Under the pieces are notes generated by a model. That model was not told the origin of the DNA. It made no database searches and saw only the letters and a program-made list of their open reading frames with translations. A stretch of DNA of 36,351 nt from an uncultured Veillonella sp. (lineage in GTDB: Bacteria; Bacillota; Negativicutes; Veillonellales; Veillonellaceae). Position numbers and translations under genes: made by a program. Shown here one piece after another: positions 1 to 8,200 of the stretch. Where the stretch lies: positions 1 to 36,351 of the forward strand of contig UPXS01000020.1 in NCBI GenBank assembly GCA_900538355.1. Direction: 5' to 3'. Numbering within the stretch: the first letter of the stretch is position 1; each line of letters opens with the position of its first letter.

Positions 1-26
1 CTAGCTACGAAAAAATATATCTCTCC

Positions 27-55
27 TTGATGTAGTGAGGTAGATACTATATACT
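27..55 (+). promoter_or_regulatory. Promoter of the first permease gene
   Basis: TTGATG at 27-32 and TATACT at 50-55 with a 17-nt spacer resemble a sigma-70 promoter. Transcription would start near 62, just ahead of a strong ribosome-binding site (GGGAGGA) and the ATG at 85. Predicted by eye only. Confidence 0.55.
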
Positions 56-84
56 TAAATTTATACAATGATGGGAGGAATATT

Positions 85-1023
85 ATGCTTGAAATTATAT
101 CTGCTTTAATACCGTTTTTCTTACTTGGCATAGCTGCCGCTGGTTTGTCCCGTGTATCTGGGGTAGCCTTATCGATGATTATCGTACCAACGCTATTGAT
201 TTGGGGAGCTAATGCTATTGATGTTATTGCCTTTATGCTACTTTTTGTAGTGTATAACAACTTTACAATGGAGACGCAAGACGTTCGATTAGATTATAAA
301 GATCTTGTATTATTCCCTAAATGGCGCTTATGTATTCCATTTATTTTGAGCTTAGTTGCGGCGTTCTTTGTACCAGCGGCAGGGATTGCTATCTTTATGG
401 CCTGCTTTGTACTAGAATTGTTAGCTACTGTATACAAACGCATTCCTGAAAATAAGCGACCTCGCTTGTATCGCGTTATTGTTACATCCGTTTTAAGTGC
501 TGTTGTAACTGCTGTAGGTGCTTATGCGGGCCCTAAAATTCCTAGTGAATACTATTTCATCTGTGCTGGTTTAGCTATCTTAATTATTACAGGTTTTGCG
601 TGGTATGTAGGCAATCATCGAGATGCTTTTAGAAGTGCATGGGAAACAATTTGGGCTGACTTCAACTTGTTCTTGGGTATGTTTGGCGTAGAAGCCTCTT
701 ATTATCCAGCAGCGCTTACGCGTTCCATTCCAAATCCTATGGACCGCATGTTACCAATGATTACTGTAGTTGGTGGATACGCTGGTCTTATGGTGGTATT
801 TGGTTTTTACAATATCTTCTCCATACCATCTTTAATTACCGCTATTGGTGCGGCTATTGGTATTCGTCTCTTTGGAATGTATGAGTTTCCACGTCATGGC
901 AGCTTCTCCTACTTAGCGATTGGCTTTGCTGTAGCAGCTGTTGTATGCTTGTATCTCGTATCTCCTACACCAGTAGGATTTGATCATATTAATACATTAG
1001 TATCTCAACCAATCGGCCAATAA
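85..1023 (+). CDS. Putative TauE/SafE-like membrane permease
   Basis: An integral membrane protein of 312 residues with about eight hydrophobic segments (roughly residues 5-25, 28-57, 80-115, 130-150, 155-175, 225-245, 247-266 and 272-295). The N-terminal segment, rich in Gly and small residues and followed by a VPTLL stretch, and the Gly/Ala-rich segment near residue 255 ending in a GIRL motif, resemble the two repeats of TauE/SafE permeases, which move small organic or sulfur-containing anions. That assignment rests on general pattern and is not firm. The start is the ATG after GGGAGGA at the expected spacing. It appears to be a single-gene unit: the next gene is 135 bp away and has its own candidate promoter. 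No substrate can be inferred from the neighbours. Confidence 0.6.
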   Translation: MLEIISALIPFFLLGIAAAGLSRVSGVALSMIIVPTLLIWGANAIDVIAFMLLFVVYNNFTMETQDVRLDYKDLVLFPKWRLCIPFILSLVAAFFVPAAGIAIFMACFVLELLATVYKRIPENKRPRLYRVIVTSVLSAVVTAVGAYAGPKIPSEYYFICAGLAILIITGFAWYVGNHRDAFRSAWETIWADFNLFLGMFGVEASYYPAALTRSIPNPMDRMLPMITVVGGYAGLMVVFGFYNIFSIPSLITAIGAAIGIRLFGMYEFPRHGSFSYLAIGFAVAAVVCLYLVSPTPVGFDHINTLVSQPIGQ

Positions 1024-1083
1024 AGACTGTATATGATTAGTACGTGACTACTGATGTAATGATTAGTCTGTTAGTTAATGGAT

Positions 1084-1112
1084 TTGGATATGTGATTTAG
1101 TTCATATATTAT
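1084..1112 (+). promoter_or_regulatory. Candidate promoter of the glycosylase gene
   Basis: TTGGAT (1084-1089), a 17-nt spacer and TATTAT (1107-1112) precede the GTG-started gene at 1159. The match is reasonable but the region is AT-rich, so chance matches are likely. Confidence 0.35.
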
Positions 1113-1158
1113 GCTGAAAGTTGAGTTCATACTAGATTGTGAAAGGGGTTGATGCTCT

Positions 1159-1752
1159 GTGGCAGAAACAATTGAAACTAGACCATTTCCACCGTTCTTA
1201 CCAAAGAATACGACGGTAATGATGATGGGTACATTCCCACCAACTTCCGAAAAGCGATCTATGGAATTTCATTATCCTAACTTTCAAAATGATATGTGGC
1301 GCGTATATGGCTTAGTATTCTTTGACGATAAGGAACACTTTAGAAAAGGGGAGGAAAAAGCCTTTGATGCGGATAAGATTAAAGCGTTCTTATCTGAAGC
1401 GGGGATTGCTTCTTGTCCTACTGTATTAAAAGCTATACGCGAAAAGGGGAATGCATCAGATGCATTTCTTAAGGTTGTTGAACCTGTACCATTGGCAGAA
1501 GTGTTGGAACAAATTCCAGACTGTAAACACATTGGTACTACAGGTGGTAAGGCCACAGAAATTCTGTTGAGTCTTTTACCTGAAAAGGTTAAACTACCTA
1601 AAACAGGGGAGACAATTCCTTTTGTGTTTAATGGTCGTGAATTGACGTTAACACGATTACCATCTACATCTCGTGCGTATCCGTTGAGCCTTGCTAAAAA
1701 GGCTGAAGCCTATAAAAACTTCTTTAAGGCTTGTGGATTACAGACAAAGTAA
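1159..1752 (+). CDS. Uracil-DNA glycosylase superfamily protein, probable hypoxanthine/mismatch glycosylase
   Basis: A 197-residue protein with the layout of the uracil-DNA glycosylase superfamily. Near the N-terminus (about residues 23-50) it has GTFPPTSEKRS followed by YPNFQNDMW, resembling the GSxPSxxSL...HPxNxFW active-site region of the Mug-like and family 6 (deoxyinosine/hypoxanthine) enzymes. Near the C-terminus, RLPSTSRAYP resembles the LPSTSPAN substrate-binding loop of the same group. Such enzymes excise deaminated bases from DNA in base excision repair. Substrate preference cannot be read from the sequence; the motif-1 PP and the SRAY loop differ from the commonest forms. The start is a GTG at 1159 after GAAAGGGG. 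The gene stands alone and ends before the hairpin at 1824-1884. Confidence 0.7.
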   Translation: MAETIETRPFPPFLPKNTTVMMMGTFPPTSEKRSMEFHYPNFQNDMWRVYGLVFFDDKEHFRKGEEKAFDADKIKAFLSEAGIASCPTVLKAIREKGNASDAFLKVVEPVPLAEVLEQIPDCKHIGTTGGKATEILLSLLPEKVKLPKTGETIPFVFNGRELTLTRLPSTSRAYPLSLAKKAEAYKNFFKACGLQTK

Positions 1753-1823
1753 TCTGTATAGATATGTAGAGTATATGGATATACCTGCTATATAGAAAAG
1801 TCATTAACTAAATAGTTATAAAT

Positions 1824-1885
1824 AACACCTTTGATGTTATATCGTATCTTCGGGGATACAATATAAACGATCAAAGGTGTTTTTA
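1824..1885 (+). terminator. Intrinsic terminator after the glycosylase gene
   Basis: Long inverted repeat: AACACCTTTGAT on the left and ATCAAAGGTGTT on the right, continuing inward through partly paired ATATCGTATC/GATACAATAT arms to a TTCG loop, followed by TTTTATTAT. The rest of the gap 1753-2071 holds only this hairpin and the promoter at 1992-2019. Confidence 0.85.
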
Positions 1886-1991
1886 TTATCAAAAATTAAT
1901 GTGAGTTTTAAAGATGGATATATCTATATTATGATTGATTACACATATCTTGTTATAAATAAAAGTAATGAGATATATAACATTTTAGTTC

Positions 1992-2019
1992 TTGATTTCT
2001 AGAATGAGAGGTTTATAAT
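1992..2019 (+). promoter_or_regulatory. Promoter of the MFS gene
   Basis: TTGATT (1992-1997), 16-nt spacer, TATAAT (2014-2019). Just downstream, TTGTC and GACAA form a short inverted repeat (about 2026-2046) that could be an operator, though it may be chance. Confidence 0.6.
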
Positions 2020-2071
2020 TAATCGTTGTCGCAAATGGTTGACAATAGTTTAAGAAAATGGAGTTGATATT

Positions 2072-3322
2072 ATGGATAAGGCTAAAGAGGCCTTATGGAC
2101 AAGATCCTTTGTCCTCGATACTTTGATTAATTTCTTAGTATTTTTGATTTATTACTTATTAATCGTTATTATTGCGGTAGTAGCAAAGGATAATCTTCAT
2201 GCTACAGCAAGTCAAGCTGGCTTGGCCGTTGGTATTTATATTATTGGTACCGTTGTTGCTCGTTTGTTAGCGGGACGGTTTATTAGCATCTTAGGCTGTC
2301 GTAAGATGCTATACCTAGGTTTGTTAATTTATTTGGTTTCAACAGCCATGTACTTCTATACACCTAACTTATTGATACTCGACAGTGTTCGTTTCTTAAA
2401 TGGTTTTGCGTACGGTATTACATCCACTGCTACAAGTACAATTGTAGCGGCTATTATTCCAATGTCACGTCGTGGTGAGGGCATTAACTACTATGGCTTG
2501 TCTACATCTCTTGCCGCTGCAGTAGGCCCATTCTTAGGGATTTTAATGCTTCATAGCCTTGGTTATGATTTCATCATTGCATTCTGCGTTGCTCTTATCA
2601 TCCTTTGTGGTATTGGTTCCGTTCTTATGAAATTTGAGGAACCTAAGCTCGATATTGATTCTGAAGAACATAAAGGCATTAAAATTTCCGATTATATTGA
2701 ACCACGTATGAATTCTATTAGTCTTGTTTCTATACTAGTAGGTTTTGCATATTCTGGTGTTATCGGTTTTATGGCAGCCTATACAAAAGATTTAAATCTT
2801 ATCTTAGCAGGTACATTCTTCTTCGTTGTGTATGCTGTAGTTATTACTATAACAAGACCATTACTTGGTATTGTATTTGATATGAAAGGGGAAAACTTTG
2901 TTCTTTACCCTTGCTTCATATCTTTAGCACTTGGTATTTTCTTATTATCCATCGCTCACTCTACATGGCTTATTCTCTTATCTGCTGTGTTTGTTGGTCT
3001 TGGTTACGGTACATTTATGTCAAACGGTCAAGCCGTAACAGTTAAAATCGTACCTGTTCACCGTATCGGTGTTGCTACATCTACATACTTCATTGCCTTA
3101 GATATGGGGTTAGGCTTTGGTCCATACATCTTAGGTGCTATTAAAGAGGTAGTAGGCTATACAAGCATGTTCCATGTTACTGTTGTAGTAGCACTTCTTG
3201 CATTTGTTGCTTACTATTTCTTATATGGTCGTTATGTAGGTACTGAAAAAGATCTTTCTTTGAAAGCTCGTGCTGAAGAAGAACAAATTAGAAATCGTAA
3301 ACGCAATGGTAAAATTGCGTAG
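2072..3322 (+). CDS. Major facilitator superfamily transporter
   Basis: A 416-residue protein with about 12 membrane-spanning segments and a cytoplasmic motif-A loop between helices 2 and 3 (about residues 68-79, AGRFISILGCRK), the signature of MFS secondary transporters. A second motif-A-like stretch (TRPLLGIVFDMKG) follows the halfway point, where helices 8 and 9 join. The C-terminal tail of about 30 residues is highly charged and cytoplasmic. The overall look (helix-1 YYLLIVIIAVVAKD, internal TSTATSTIV) fits drug- or sugar-efflux type MFS proteins, but no substrate can be assigned. The ATG follows TGGAGTTG. Single-gene unit bounded by a promoter upstream and a strong terminator downstream. 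Confidence 0.85.
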   Translation: MDKAKEALWTRSFVLDTLINFLVFLIYYLLIVIIAVVAKDNLHATASQAGLAVGIYIIGTVVARLLAGRFISILGCRKMLYLGLLIYLVSTAMYFYTPNLLILDSVRFLNGFAYGITSTATSTIVAAIIPMSRRGEGINYYGLSTSLAAAVGPFLGILMLHSLGYDFIIAFCVALIILCGIGSVLMKFEEPKLDIDSEEHKGIKISDYIEPRMNSISLVSILVGFAYSGVIGFMAAYTKDLNLILAGTFFFVVYAVVITITRPLLGIVFDMKGENFVLYPCFISLALGIFLLSIAHSTWLILLSAVFVGLGYGTFMSNGQAVTVKIVPVHRIGVATSTYFIALDMGLGFGPYILGAIKEVVGYTSMFHVTVVVALLAFVAYYFLYGRYVGTEKDLSLKARAEEEQIRNRKRNGKIA

Positions 3323-3403
3323 AATATAATCTACCAATACAGATGAATTTAGAGTTATTCTAGTTCACAGATTTTATAACTTCATAGATTTCTCTAACTA
3401 AAT

Positions 3404-3442
3404 AAAAGGACTATACGAAAGATTTCGTATAGTCCTTTTTTA
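3404..3442 (+). terminator. Intrinsic terminator, possibly bidirectional
   Basis: A perfect 13-bp hairpin (AAAGGACTATACG... pairing with ...CGTATAGTCCTTT) followed by T6. It closes the MFS gene. The left side carries an A-tract, so it could also stop transcripts from pepT on the opposite strand. Confidence 0.9.
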
Positions 3443-3550
3443 TTATTCATGTATTAAGTGTTCCATGTTCTGGAATGCTAGTTTGGTATTTAAATACTGT
3501 TCAAATACCATCTAATAGTATAGATACATGAGTAGTTATATCATAAGCTA

Positions 3551-4774
3551 TTATTTTCCAATATTAACAATGTTTACAATAACTTCTACAGCTTTTTTCA
3601 TGTCATCAATACATGCAAATTCATGACGGCCATGTAAGTTTTCTACGCCTGTAAAGATATTAGGAGTAGGGATGCCCATGAAGGAAATTTTAGAACCGTC
3701 TGTGCCGCCACGAATAGGGTCACAAATAGGCGTGATGCCAGCTTTTTCCATAGCAGCTTTAGCTACGTTAACGCATTCCATATTGTCTTTAATGATATCG
3801 TACATGTTGTAATATTGATCTTTTACAGATACTTCACATACTTCACGGCCGTAGATTTCATTTAATGTTTGGCCAGCTTGTAAGAAGAATGCTTTTTTCG
3901 CCTCGAACAATTCTTTGTCATGGTCGCGGATGATATAGTTCATTTTACCAGTATCTACTTGTGTTTCCATGCTCATAAGCATAAAGAAGCCTTGGCGACC
4001 ACATGTGTGTTCAGGAACAGCAGCACCTGGTAACAGAGAATCGAATTGCATTGCTAATTTAGCACAGTTGATCATAATGCCCTTTGCAGTGCCTGTATGA
4101 ACAGATACACCTTTGAGGGTTACTGTACCGCCTGCAGCATTGAATGTTTCATATTCAAGTTGCCCGAGGCTTTCACCATCGATTGTATAAGCAAAATCAA
4201 CAGGGAATTGTTTTACATCAAAGTGATCGGCGCCAGTGCCGATTTCTTCGTCTGGACCGAAAGCGCACATGATTTTACCATGCTTGATTTCTGGATGAGC
4301 TACGAGGTAGGCGAGGGCTTCCATAATTTCACAGATGCCAGCCTTGTCGTCGCCGCCGAGGAGAGTAAGACCATCTGTGACAACTAAGGATTTACCGATG
4401 TAATTTTTTAGATTAGGGAAATCTGCACGACGTGTGAAGATTTGATGTTCTTCGTTAAGGCATATATCGCCGCCATCGTAGTTTTCAACGATGCGAGGCT
4501 TAATATTTTCTGCGTTGTAGTCTGCTGTATCCATGTGAGCGATGAAGCCGATAGCAGGTGCTTTTTCATCTGTATTAGCATTTAATGTGCCGATGACAAA
4601 ACCATTTTCACGGTTGTAAATAACTTCATCTAAACCGATTGCTTTTAAATCAGGTACGAGCACATTAGTAGCGAAGTCTACTTGAGTTTGAGTACTAGGA
4701 ATTGTAGTACTTTCCTCATTAGACCGTGTATTTATGCTTGTATAGCGTACAAAACGTTCGACCATTGATTCCAT
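3551..4774 (-). CDS. pepT: Peptidase T (tripeptide aminopeptidase)
   Basis: M20-family metallopeptidase of 407 residues, the usual PepT length. PepT removes the N-terminal residue from tripeptides in the cytoplasm. The di-zinc site is recognisable: AHMDTA (H80, D82), GGDDKAG (bridging D142), PDEEIG (catalytic and ligand Glu at 176-177), TIDGE (D199), and a C-terminal His in NLHGRHEF (about 381). The lid/dimerisation domain lies between about residues 205 and 320. The start follows a near-perfect GAGGAGG. Its neighbour on the other strand is an OPT-family peptide transporter, so the pair could form a peptide uptake-and-hydrolysis module. An 11-bp direct repeat sits about 30-55 bp upstream of the start. 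Confidence 0.95.
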   Translation of the reverse strand: MESMVERFVRYTSINTRSNEESTTIPSTQTQVDFATNVLVPDLKAIGLDEVIYNRENGFVIGTLNANTDEKAPAIGFIAHMDTADYNAENIKPRIVENYDGGDICLNEEHQIFTRRADFPNLKNYIGKSLVVTDGLTLLGGDDKAGICEIMEALAYLVAHPEIKHGKIMCAFGPDEEIGTGADHFDVKQFPVDFAYTIDGESLGQLEYETFNAAGGTVTLKGVSVHTGTAKGIMINCAKLAMQFDSLLPGAAVPEHTCGRQGFFMLMSMETQVDTGKMNYIIRDHDKELFEAKKAFFLQAGQTLNEIYGREVCEVSVKDQYYNMYDIIKDNMECVNVAKAAMEKAGITPICDPIRGGTDGSKISFMGIPTPNIFTGVENLHGRHEFACIDDMKKAVEVIVNIVNIGK

Positions 4775-4805
4775 AATGAGCCTCCTCGTAAGTAAACATA
4801 CGTGT

Positions 4806-4828
4806 TATACATACTGGTATACATACTG
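4806..4828 (-). repeat. Direct repeat upstream of pepT
   Basis: TATACATACTG occurs twice, at 4806-4816 and 4818-4828, a 12-bp period close to one helical turn. It lies in the divergent pepT/OPT intergenic region, nearer pepT. It could be a regulator site; no regulator is identified. Confidence 0.5.
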
Positions 4829-4940
4829 TATATAATAAAGATTCTTAATATACTTTCATTGTAGAACAGGGGCGGTGAAAATGCAAAATAAATATTTATA
4901 GATTGTGTGATATTTTATTCGCATAATGCATAGAAAAGCA

Positions 4941-4969
4941 TTGAACCATATATAGTGCCGTGTTAGTAT
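4941..4969 (+). promoter_or_regulatory. Candidate promoter of the OPT transporter gene
   Basis: TTGAAC (4941-4946), 17-nt spacer, TAGTAT (4964-4969), about 50 bp ahead of the ATG at 5019, which has a GAGGAGG ribosome-binding site. Confidence 0.45.
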
Positions 4970-5018
4970 AAAGGTGAATAGTTATACGTTTGTACATTTT
5001 CTGTGAGGAGGTTTTACC

Positions 5019-6956
5019 ATGTCGGACGAAACTCGTTCTATTCCGCCCGTAGAACCCGTATTGGATCCTAAGAAGGATTACGTAGAGATTAACTCATATG
5101 TAGTATTCTGGGGCCTATTCTATGCGGCAATTTTCACACTGGCTGTAGGTTATTTATGTTTGAAGATTGGTCAAACAGTAGATGCCTTTGCTCCAGTATC
5201 TGTACTTGCAATGGGTACAGCAGTTATTTTGAAACGGCAAAATGCTTTTGCTGAAACGGTTCACATTCAGGCTATCGCTAGTTCTAGTACGAACACATTA
5301 GCTGGTGCGATGTTCTTCTTACCAGCTCTATACATTTGGAATGTTACAGATGTATCCTTTGTACAAATGGCGATTCCTATCATCCTTGGTGGCGTACTTG
5401 GTGTTCTATTATGCGTTATGTTCCGTCGCTACTTTGTTGAGGAAATGCACTATGTGTATCCGTTCCCAAGTGGTCGTGCTGCTGCTGAAGTACTAATGAG
5501 TAATGAAGGTAGCAAAGCGAAACTCATGCTTGGTTCTGGTCTTATCGCTCTTGTATATGACTTTATTCTTAACAGCCTTGGCTGGTGGGAAGAGGTTATC
5601 CGTACTACTGCATTTAAATGGGGTTCTGCGCTAGCAGATTCAACTAAATTAAATGCTGCTGTAGATACAGATGCTGCGTTGCTTGGCCTTGGTTACTTTA
5701 CAGGCTTACGTTATGCGGCTATTATCGCAGCTGGTTCCTTCTTCTCTTGGTTCGTATGTATTCCAATCGTATACTATTTAGCTCCGGAACATATCATGCA
5801 AATCAATGGTCATGCAGTTCCACTTGCAGAAGCTCCAATTCGTAAAGTATTCTTAGACTATGTTCGCCATATTGGTATCGGTATGCTTGCTATGGCAGGT
5901 ATCATCGGCTTGCTCAATATGTCCAAAGTAGTGGCTAGTGTTGTTAAAAATGCAGTACTTGATATTTTCAGTTCCAAAACTGTAGATGTTAATTTGCTTC
6001 GTACACAACGCGACATACCTACATCTTGGATTGGCGCTGGCATCTTGTTATGTACAGTTCTATTCGCAGCATATTTCCACTTTATGTATGCTGAAAGCTT
6101 CGGTCAAACAATCGTAGCATTCTTAATCGTTCTTATCATGTCCTTCCTATTATCTGTAGTAGGTATTAGCTCTATCGCTTATACAGGTACAGAACCAGTA
6201 TCTGGTATGACAATCTTCATGATTATCATCTCCGCTGTATGCTTAACAGCAGCAGGCATGACTGGTAAAGTAGGTATGATTGCAGTCCTCATGATGGCAT
6301 CCTTCATTGGTACAACCATCGGTATGGCTGGTAACTTCATGTCTGAACTTAAAGTAGCGCATATGACAGGTGCAACACCTAAGAAAATGGAACAATGGCA
6401 AATCGTTGGTACCATTCTTTGTGCTGTACTTTCTGTAGGCGTTATGATTCTTTTGAACGATGCGTATGGCTTCGTAGGGGACCATGCATTAAATGCTCCT
6501 CAAGCAAATGCTATGGCTGCTATCATCGAACCTATGATGACTGGCGGTAGTGCTCAATGGCCTCTATACATGGCAGGTGCATTATTCGCAATCATCTTGT
6601 GGATGGTAAAAGTTCCACCATTGGCGTTTGCCCTTGGTACATACTTGCCAATGGAAATCAACACACCATTACTTGTTGGTGGTTTGATTGCGTACTTCGT
6701 ACAAAACAGTACAAAAGATAAAGAATTGGCAGATCTTCGCTTCTCCAAAGGTAGCACAATTGCATCTGGCCTTGTAGCCGGTGGTGCTATTGGTTCTTTA
6801 TTCAGTGCGGTATTACGCATTGCAGGTATTGATGTATTCGCTGAAGCGTGGGTTGAAACTCCAGAAGCAACATACCTCAGTATCGTAATGTACTTGTTAC
6901 TCTGTGTATTCTTGTACAAAGTGGCTATGTACGTAAAAGCTAAAAAGGCTAAATAA
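5019..6956 (+). CDS. OPT-family oligopeptide transporter
   Basis: A 645-residue polytopic membrane protein with roughly 14-16 hydrophobic segments. Family features are visible near the N-terminus: LKIGQTVDAFAPVSVL (about 48-63) and the EEMHYVYPFPSGRAAAEVL loop (about 141-159), which matches the YPFPSG/A signature of bacterial OPT proteins. OPT members import small peptides or, in the YSL branch, metal chelates, driven by protons. In this setting, next to divergent peptidase T, peptide import is the better guess, but substrate is inference. Codon use is like the neighbours. It is followed by a strong terminator and so forms a single-gene transcript. Confidence 0.88.
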   Translation: MSDETRSIPPVEPVLDPKKDYVEINSYVVFWGLFYAAIFTLAVGYLCLKIGQTVDAFAPVSVLAMGTAVILKRQNAFAETVHIQAIASSSTNTLAGAMFFLPALYIWNVTDVSFVQMAIPIILGGVLGVLLCVMFRRYFVEEMHYVYPFPSGRAAAEVLMSNEGSKAKLMLGSGLIALVYDFILNSLGWWEEVIRTTAFKWGSALADSTKLNAAVDTDAALLGLGYFTGLRYAAIIAAGSFFSWFVCIPIVYYLAPEHIMQINGHAVPLAEAPIRKVFLDYVRHIGIGMLAMAGIIGLLNMSKVVASVVKNAVLDIFSSKTVDVNLLRTQRDIPTSWIGAGILLCTVLFAAYFHFMYAESFGQTIVAFLIVLIMSFLLSVVGISSIAYTGTEPVSGMTIFMIIISAVCLTAAGMTGKVGMIAVLMMASFIGTTIGMAGNFMSELKVAHMTGATPKKMEQWQIVGTILCAVLSVGVMILLNDAYGFVGDHALNAPQANAMAAIIEPMMTGGSAQWPLYMAGALFAIILWMVKVPPLAFALGTYLPMEINTPLLVGGLIAYFVQNSTKDKELADLRFSKGSTIASGLVAGGAIGSLFSAVLRIAGIDVFAEAWVETPEATYLSIVMYLLLCVFLYKVAMYVKAKKAK

Positions 6957-7034
6957 TATGAGTATGATAGTTTTTCAATGAAGTAAAAATGCTATCTATT
7001 CTATAAACTACTAGGAATTCTCCTCCCTGGGGAT

Positions 7035-7083
7035 GACCGCCTTTACCGAGTTTAGATCGCTTGGTAAGGGCGGTCTTTTTATT
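7035..7083 (+). terminator. Intrinsic terminator after the OPT gene
   Basis: GACCGCC-TTTACC pairs with GGTAAG-GGCGGTC around a 15-nt loop and is followed by T5. The rest of the gap 6957-7327 holds a second hairpin (7213-7238) and a short inverted repeat (7289-7312), with no convincing gene. Confidence 0.9.
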
Positions 7084-7212
7084 ATTCAGTTTAGTCTTAT
7101 TACTGTAGCTATGAATAATCTTTTTGGTATAGCTAAAAGCTATGTTAATATAATGCCTATTGATATAGTCGGATTAATTGACCCTAACTATATCGAATGT
7201 TATCATAATATT

Positions 7213-7238
7213 ATAATACCTCTAGAGGTATTATTTTT
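7213..7238 (+). terminator. 22-bp palindrome with T-tract (terminator or operator)
   Basis: The 20 bases TAATACCTCTAGAGGTATTA at 7214-7233 are a perfect palindrome, extended by one more pair on each side, and followed by T4-A-TT. As RNA it gives a stem with a CTAG loop and U-tract; as DNA it is a good dimeric operator. It lies about 90 bp upstream of the binding-protein gene. Confidence 0.55.
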
Positions 7239-7288
7239 ATTATATTCATACTGTAAGTATAGATAGATTCATTCGTATATAGAAAGAA

Positions 7289-7312
7289 AACTTTACATAG
7301 TATTGTAAAGTT
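7289..7312. repeat. Inverted repeat just upstream of the binding-protein gene
   Basis: AACTTTACA and its complement TGTAAAGTT flank about 6 nt, ending 15 bp before the ATG at 7328. It could be an operator or a hairpin affecting ribosome access. Confidence 0.4.
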
Positions 7313-7327
7313 AGAGTTAGGACAATT

Positions 7328-8113
7328 ATGAAATTAAAAAAAATAGCAGCTCTTTTAGGAGCTTTTACCATTGCTAGTAGTTTATTGATAGCAGGTTGTG
7401 GTAATACCGGTGATAGTCAAAAAACATGGCGTGTCGGCACAGATGCAACTTATGCACCATTTGGTTTTAAAGATAAAGACAGCGGCAAATTAGCAGGCTT
7501 TGATGTTGATATTATTAATGCCATTGCAAAGGAAGAGGGCGTTGAAGCCGATGTTCAAAACTTGAACTTTGATGCGCTTTTACCAGCACTACAAAGCAAT
7601 ACAATCGATATTGCAATTTCGGATATGACCATTTCCGAAGATCGTGCCAAGTCTGTAGACTTTAGTAAACCATACTATATTGCAGGTAACGGCCTCGTTG
7701 TTAATATCGATAATACTAATATTAATAGCTTTAAGGACTTAGAAGGAAAGCGTATAGGTGTATCCATTGGATCTACTGGTGCGGAAATTGCTAGTAAGAT
7801 TCCTAATGCCGATGTACGCCAATTTAACCTCATCGTAGATGCATTCTTAGAATTGCAAAATAGAGGTGTAGATGTAGTTATTAACGATACACCGGTCAAT
7901 GAATATTATGTTAATAGCAAGGGCAAAGGTATCGCAAAGGTTACTGGAGAGGACTATGATGCGGCACCGCTTGGTATTGCTGTGAAGAAGGGCAATACGG
8001 AGCTTCTTAATAAAGTTAACGATGGCTTGGCTAAGATTAAAGCCAATGGCAAATATGCAGAGATTTATAAAAAATGGTTTGGTAAAGAGCCACCAGCAGA
8101 GGATTTAAAATAG
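7328..8113 (+). CDS. Amino-acid ABC transporter substrate-binding lipoprotein
   Basis: A 261-residue family 3 solute-binding protein. Residues 1-23 form a lipoprotein signal peptide with lipobox LIAGC and lipidated Cys24. The mature part has the classic layout: WRVGTDATYAPFGFKD at the start of lobe I, GFDVDIINAIAKE, then NTIDIAISDMTISEDRAKSVDFSKPYY in the ligand cleft, and KIKANGKYAEIYKKWFG at the end. The aspartate after VDFSKPYY seen in some members is replaced here by IAGNGL, so the ligand (polar or basic amino acids) is uncertain. No permease or ATPase gene adjoins it, so it probably serves a transporter encoded elsewhere. It is bracketed by hairpins on both sides. Confidence 0.9.
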   Translation: MKLKKIAALLGAFTIASSLLIAGCGNTGDSQKTWRVGTDATYAPFGFKDKDSGKLAGFDVDIINAIAKEEGVEADVQNLNFDALLPALQSNTIDIAISDMTISEDRAKSVDFSKPYYIAGNGLVVNIDNTNINSFKDLEGKRIGVSIGSTGAEIASKIPNADVRQFNLIVDAFLELQNRGVDVVINDTPVNEYYVNSKGKGIAKVTGEDYDAAPLGIAVKKGNTELLNKVNDGLAKIKANGKYAEIYKKWFGKEPPAEDLK

Positions 8114-8132
8114 TTTGTAGATAGAACCTAAG

Positions 8133-8153
8133 CGTATTATTTGTTATAATACG
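8133..8153. promoter_or_regulatory. Inverted repeat overlapping an extended -10 upstream of mmuM
   Basis: CGTATTAT (8133-8140) and ATAATACG (8146-8153) form a perfect 8-bp inverted repeat with a 5-nt loop. The right arm overlaps TGTTATAAT, an extended -10 element (TATAAT 8145-8150) expected to drive mmuM. It may be an operator, a weak terminator for the preceding gene, or both. A second small hairpin (CCTCA/TGAGG, 8163-8179) follows in the leader. Confidence 0.5.
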
Positions 8154-8200
8154 TTTAGTAAACCTCAAATGGTATGAGGTAGTATAGAATAGGTGATATG

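Noticed and set aside
7033..7266. A 77-codon open frame after the OPT gene
   Set aside because: Its first 17 codons lie in the terminator hairpin at 7035-7083 and it runs over the palindrome at 7213-7234; there is no family match, and although CTCCTCCCTGGGG lies upstream there is no proper ribosome-binding site.
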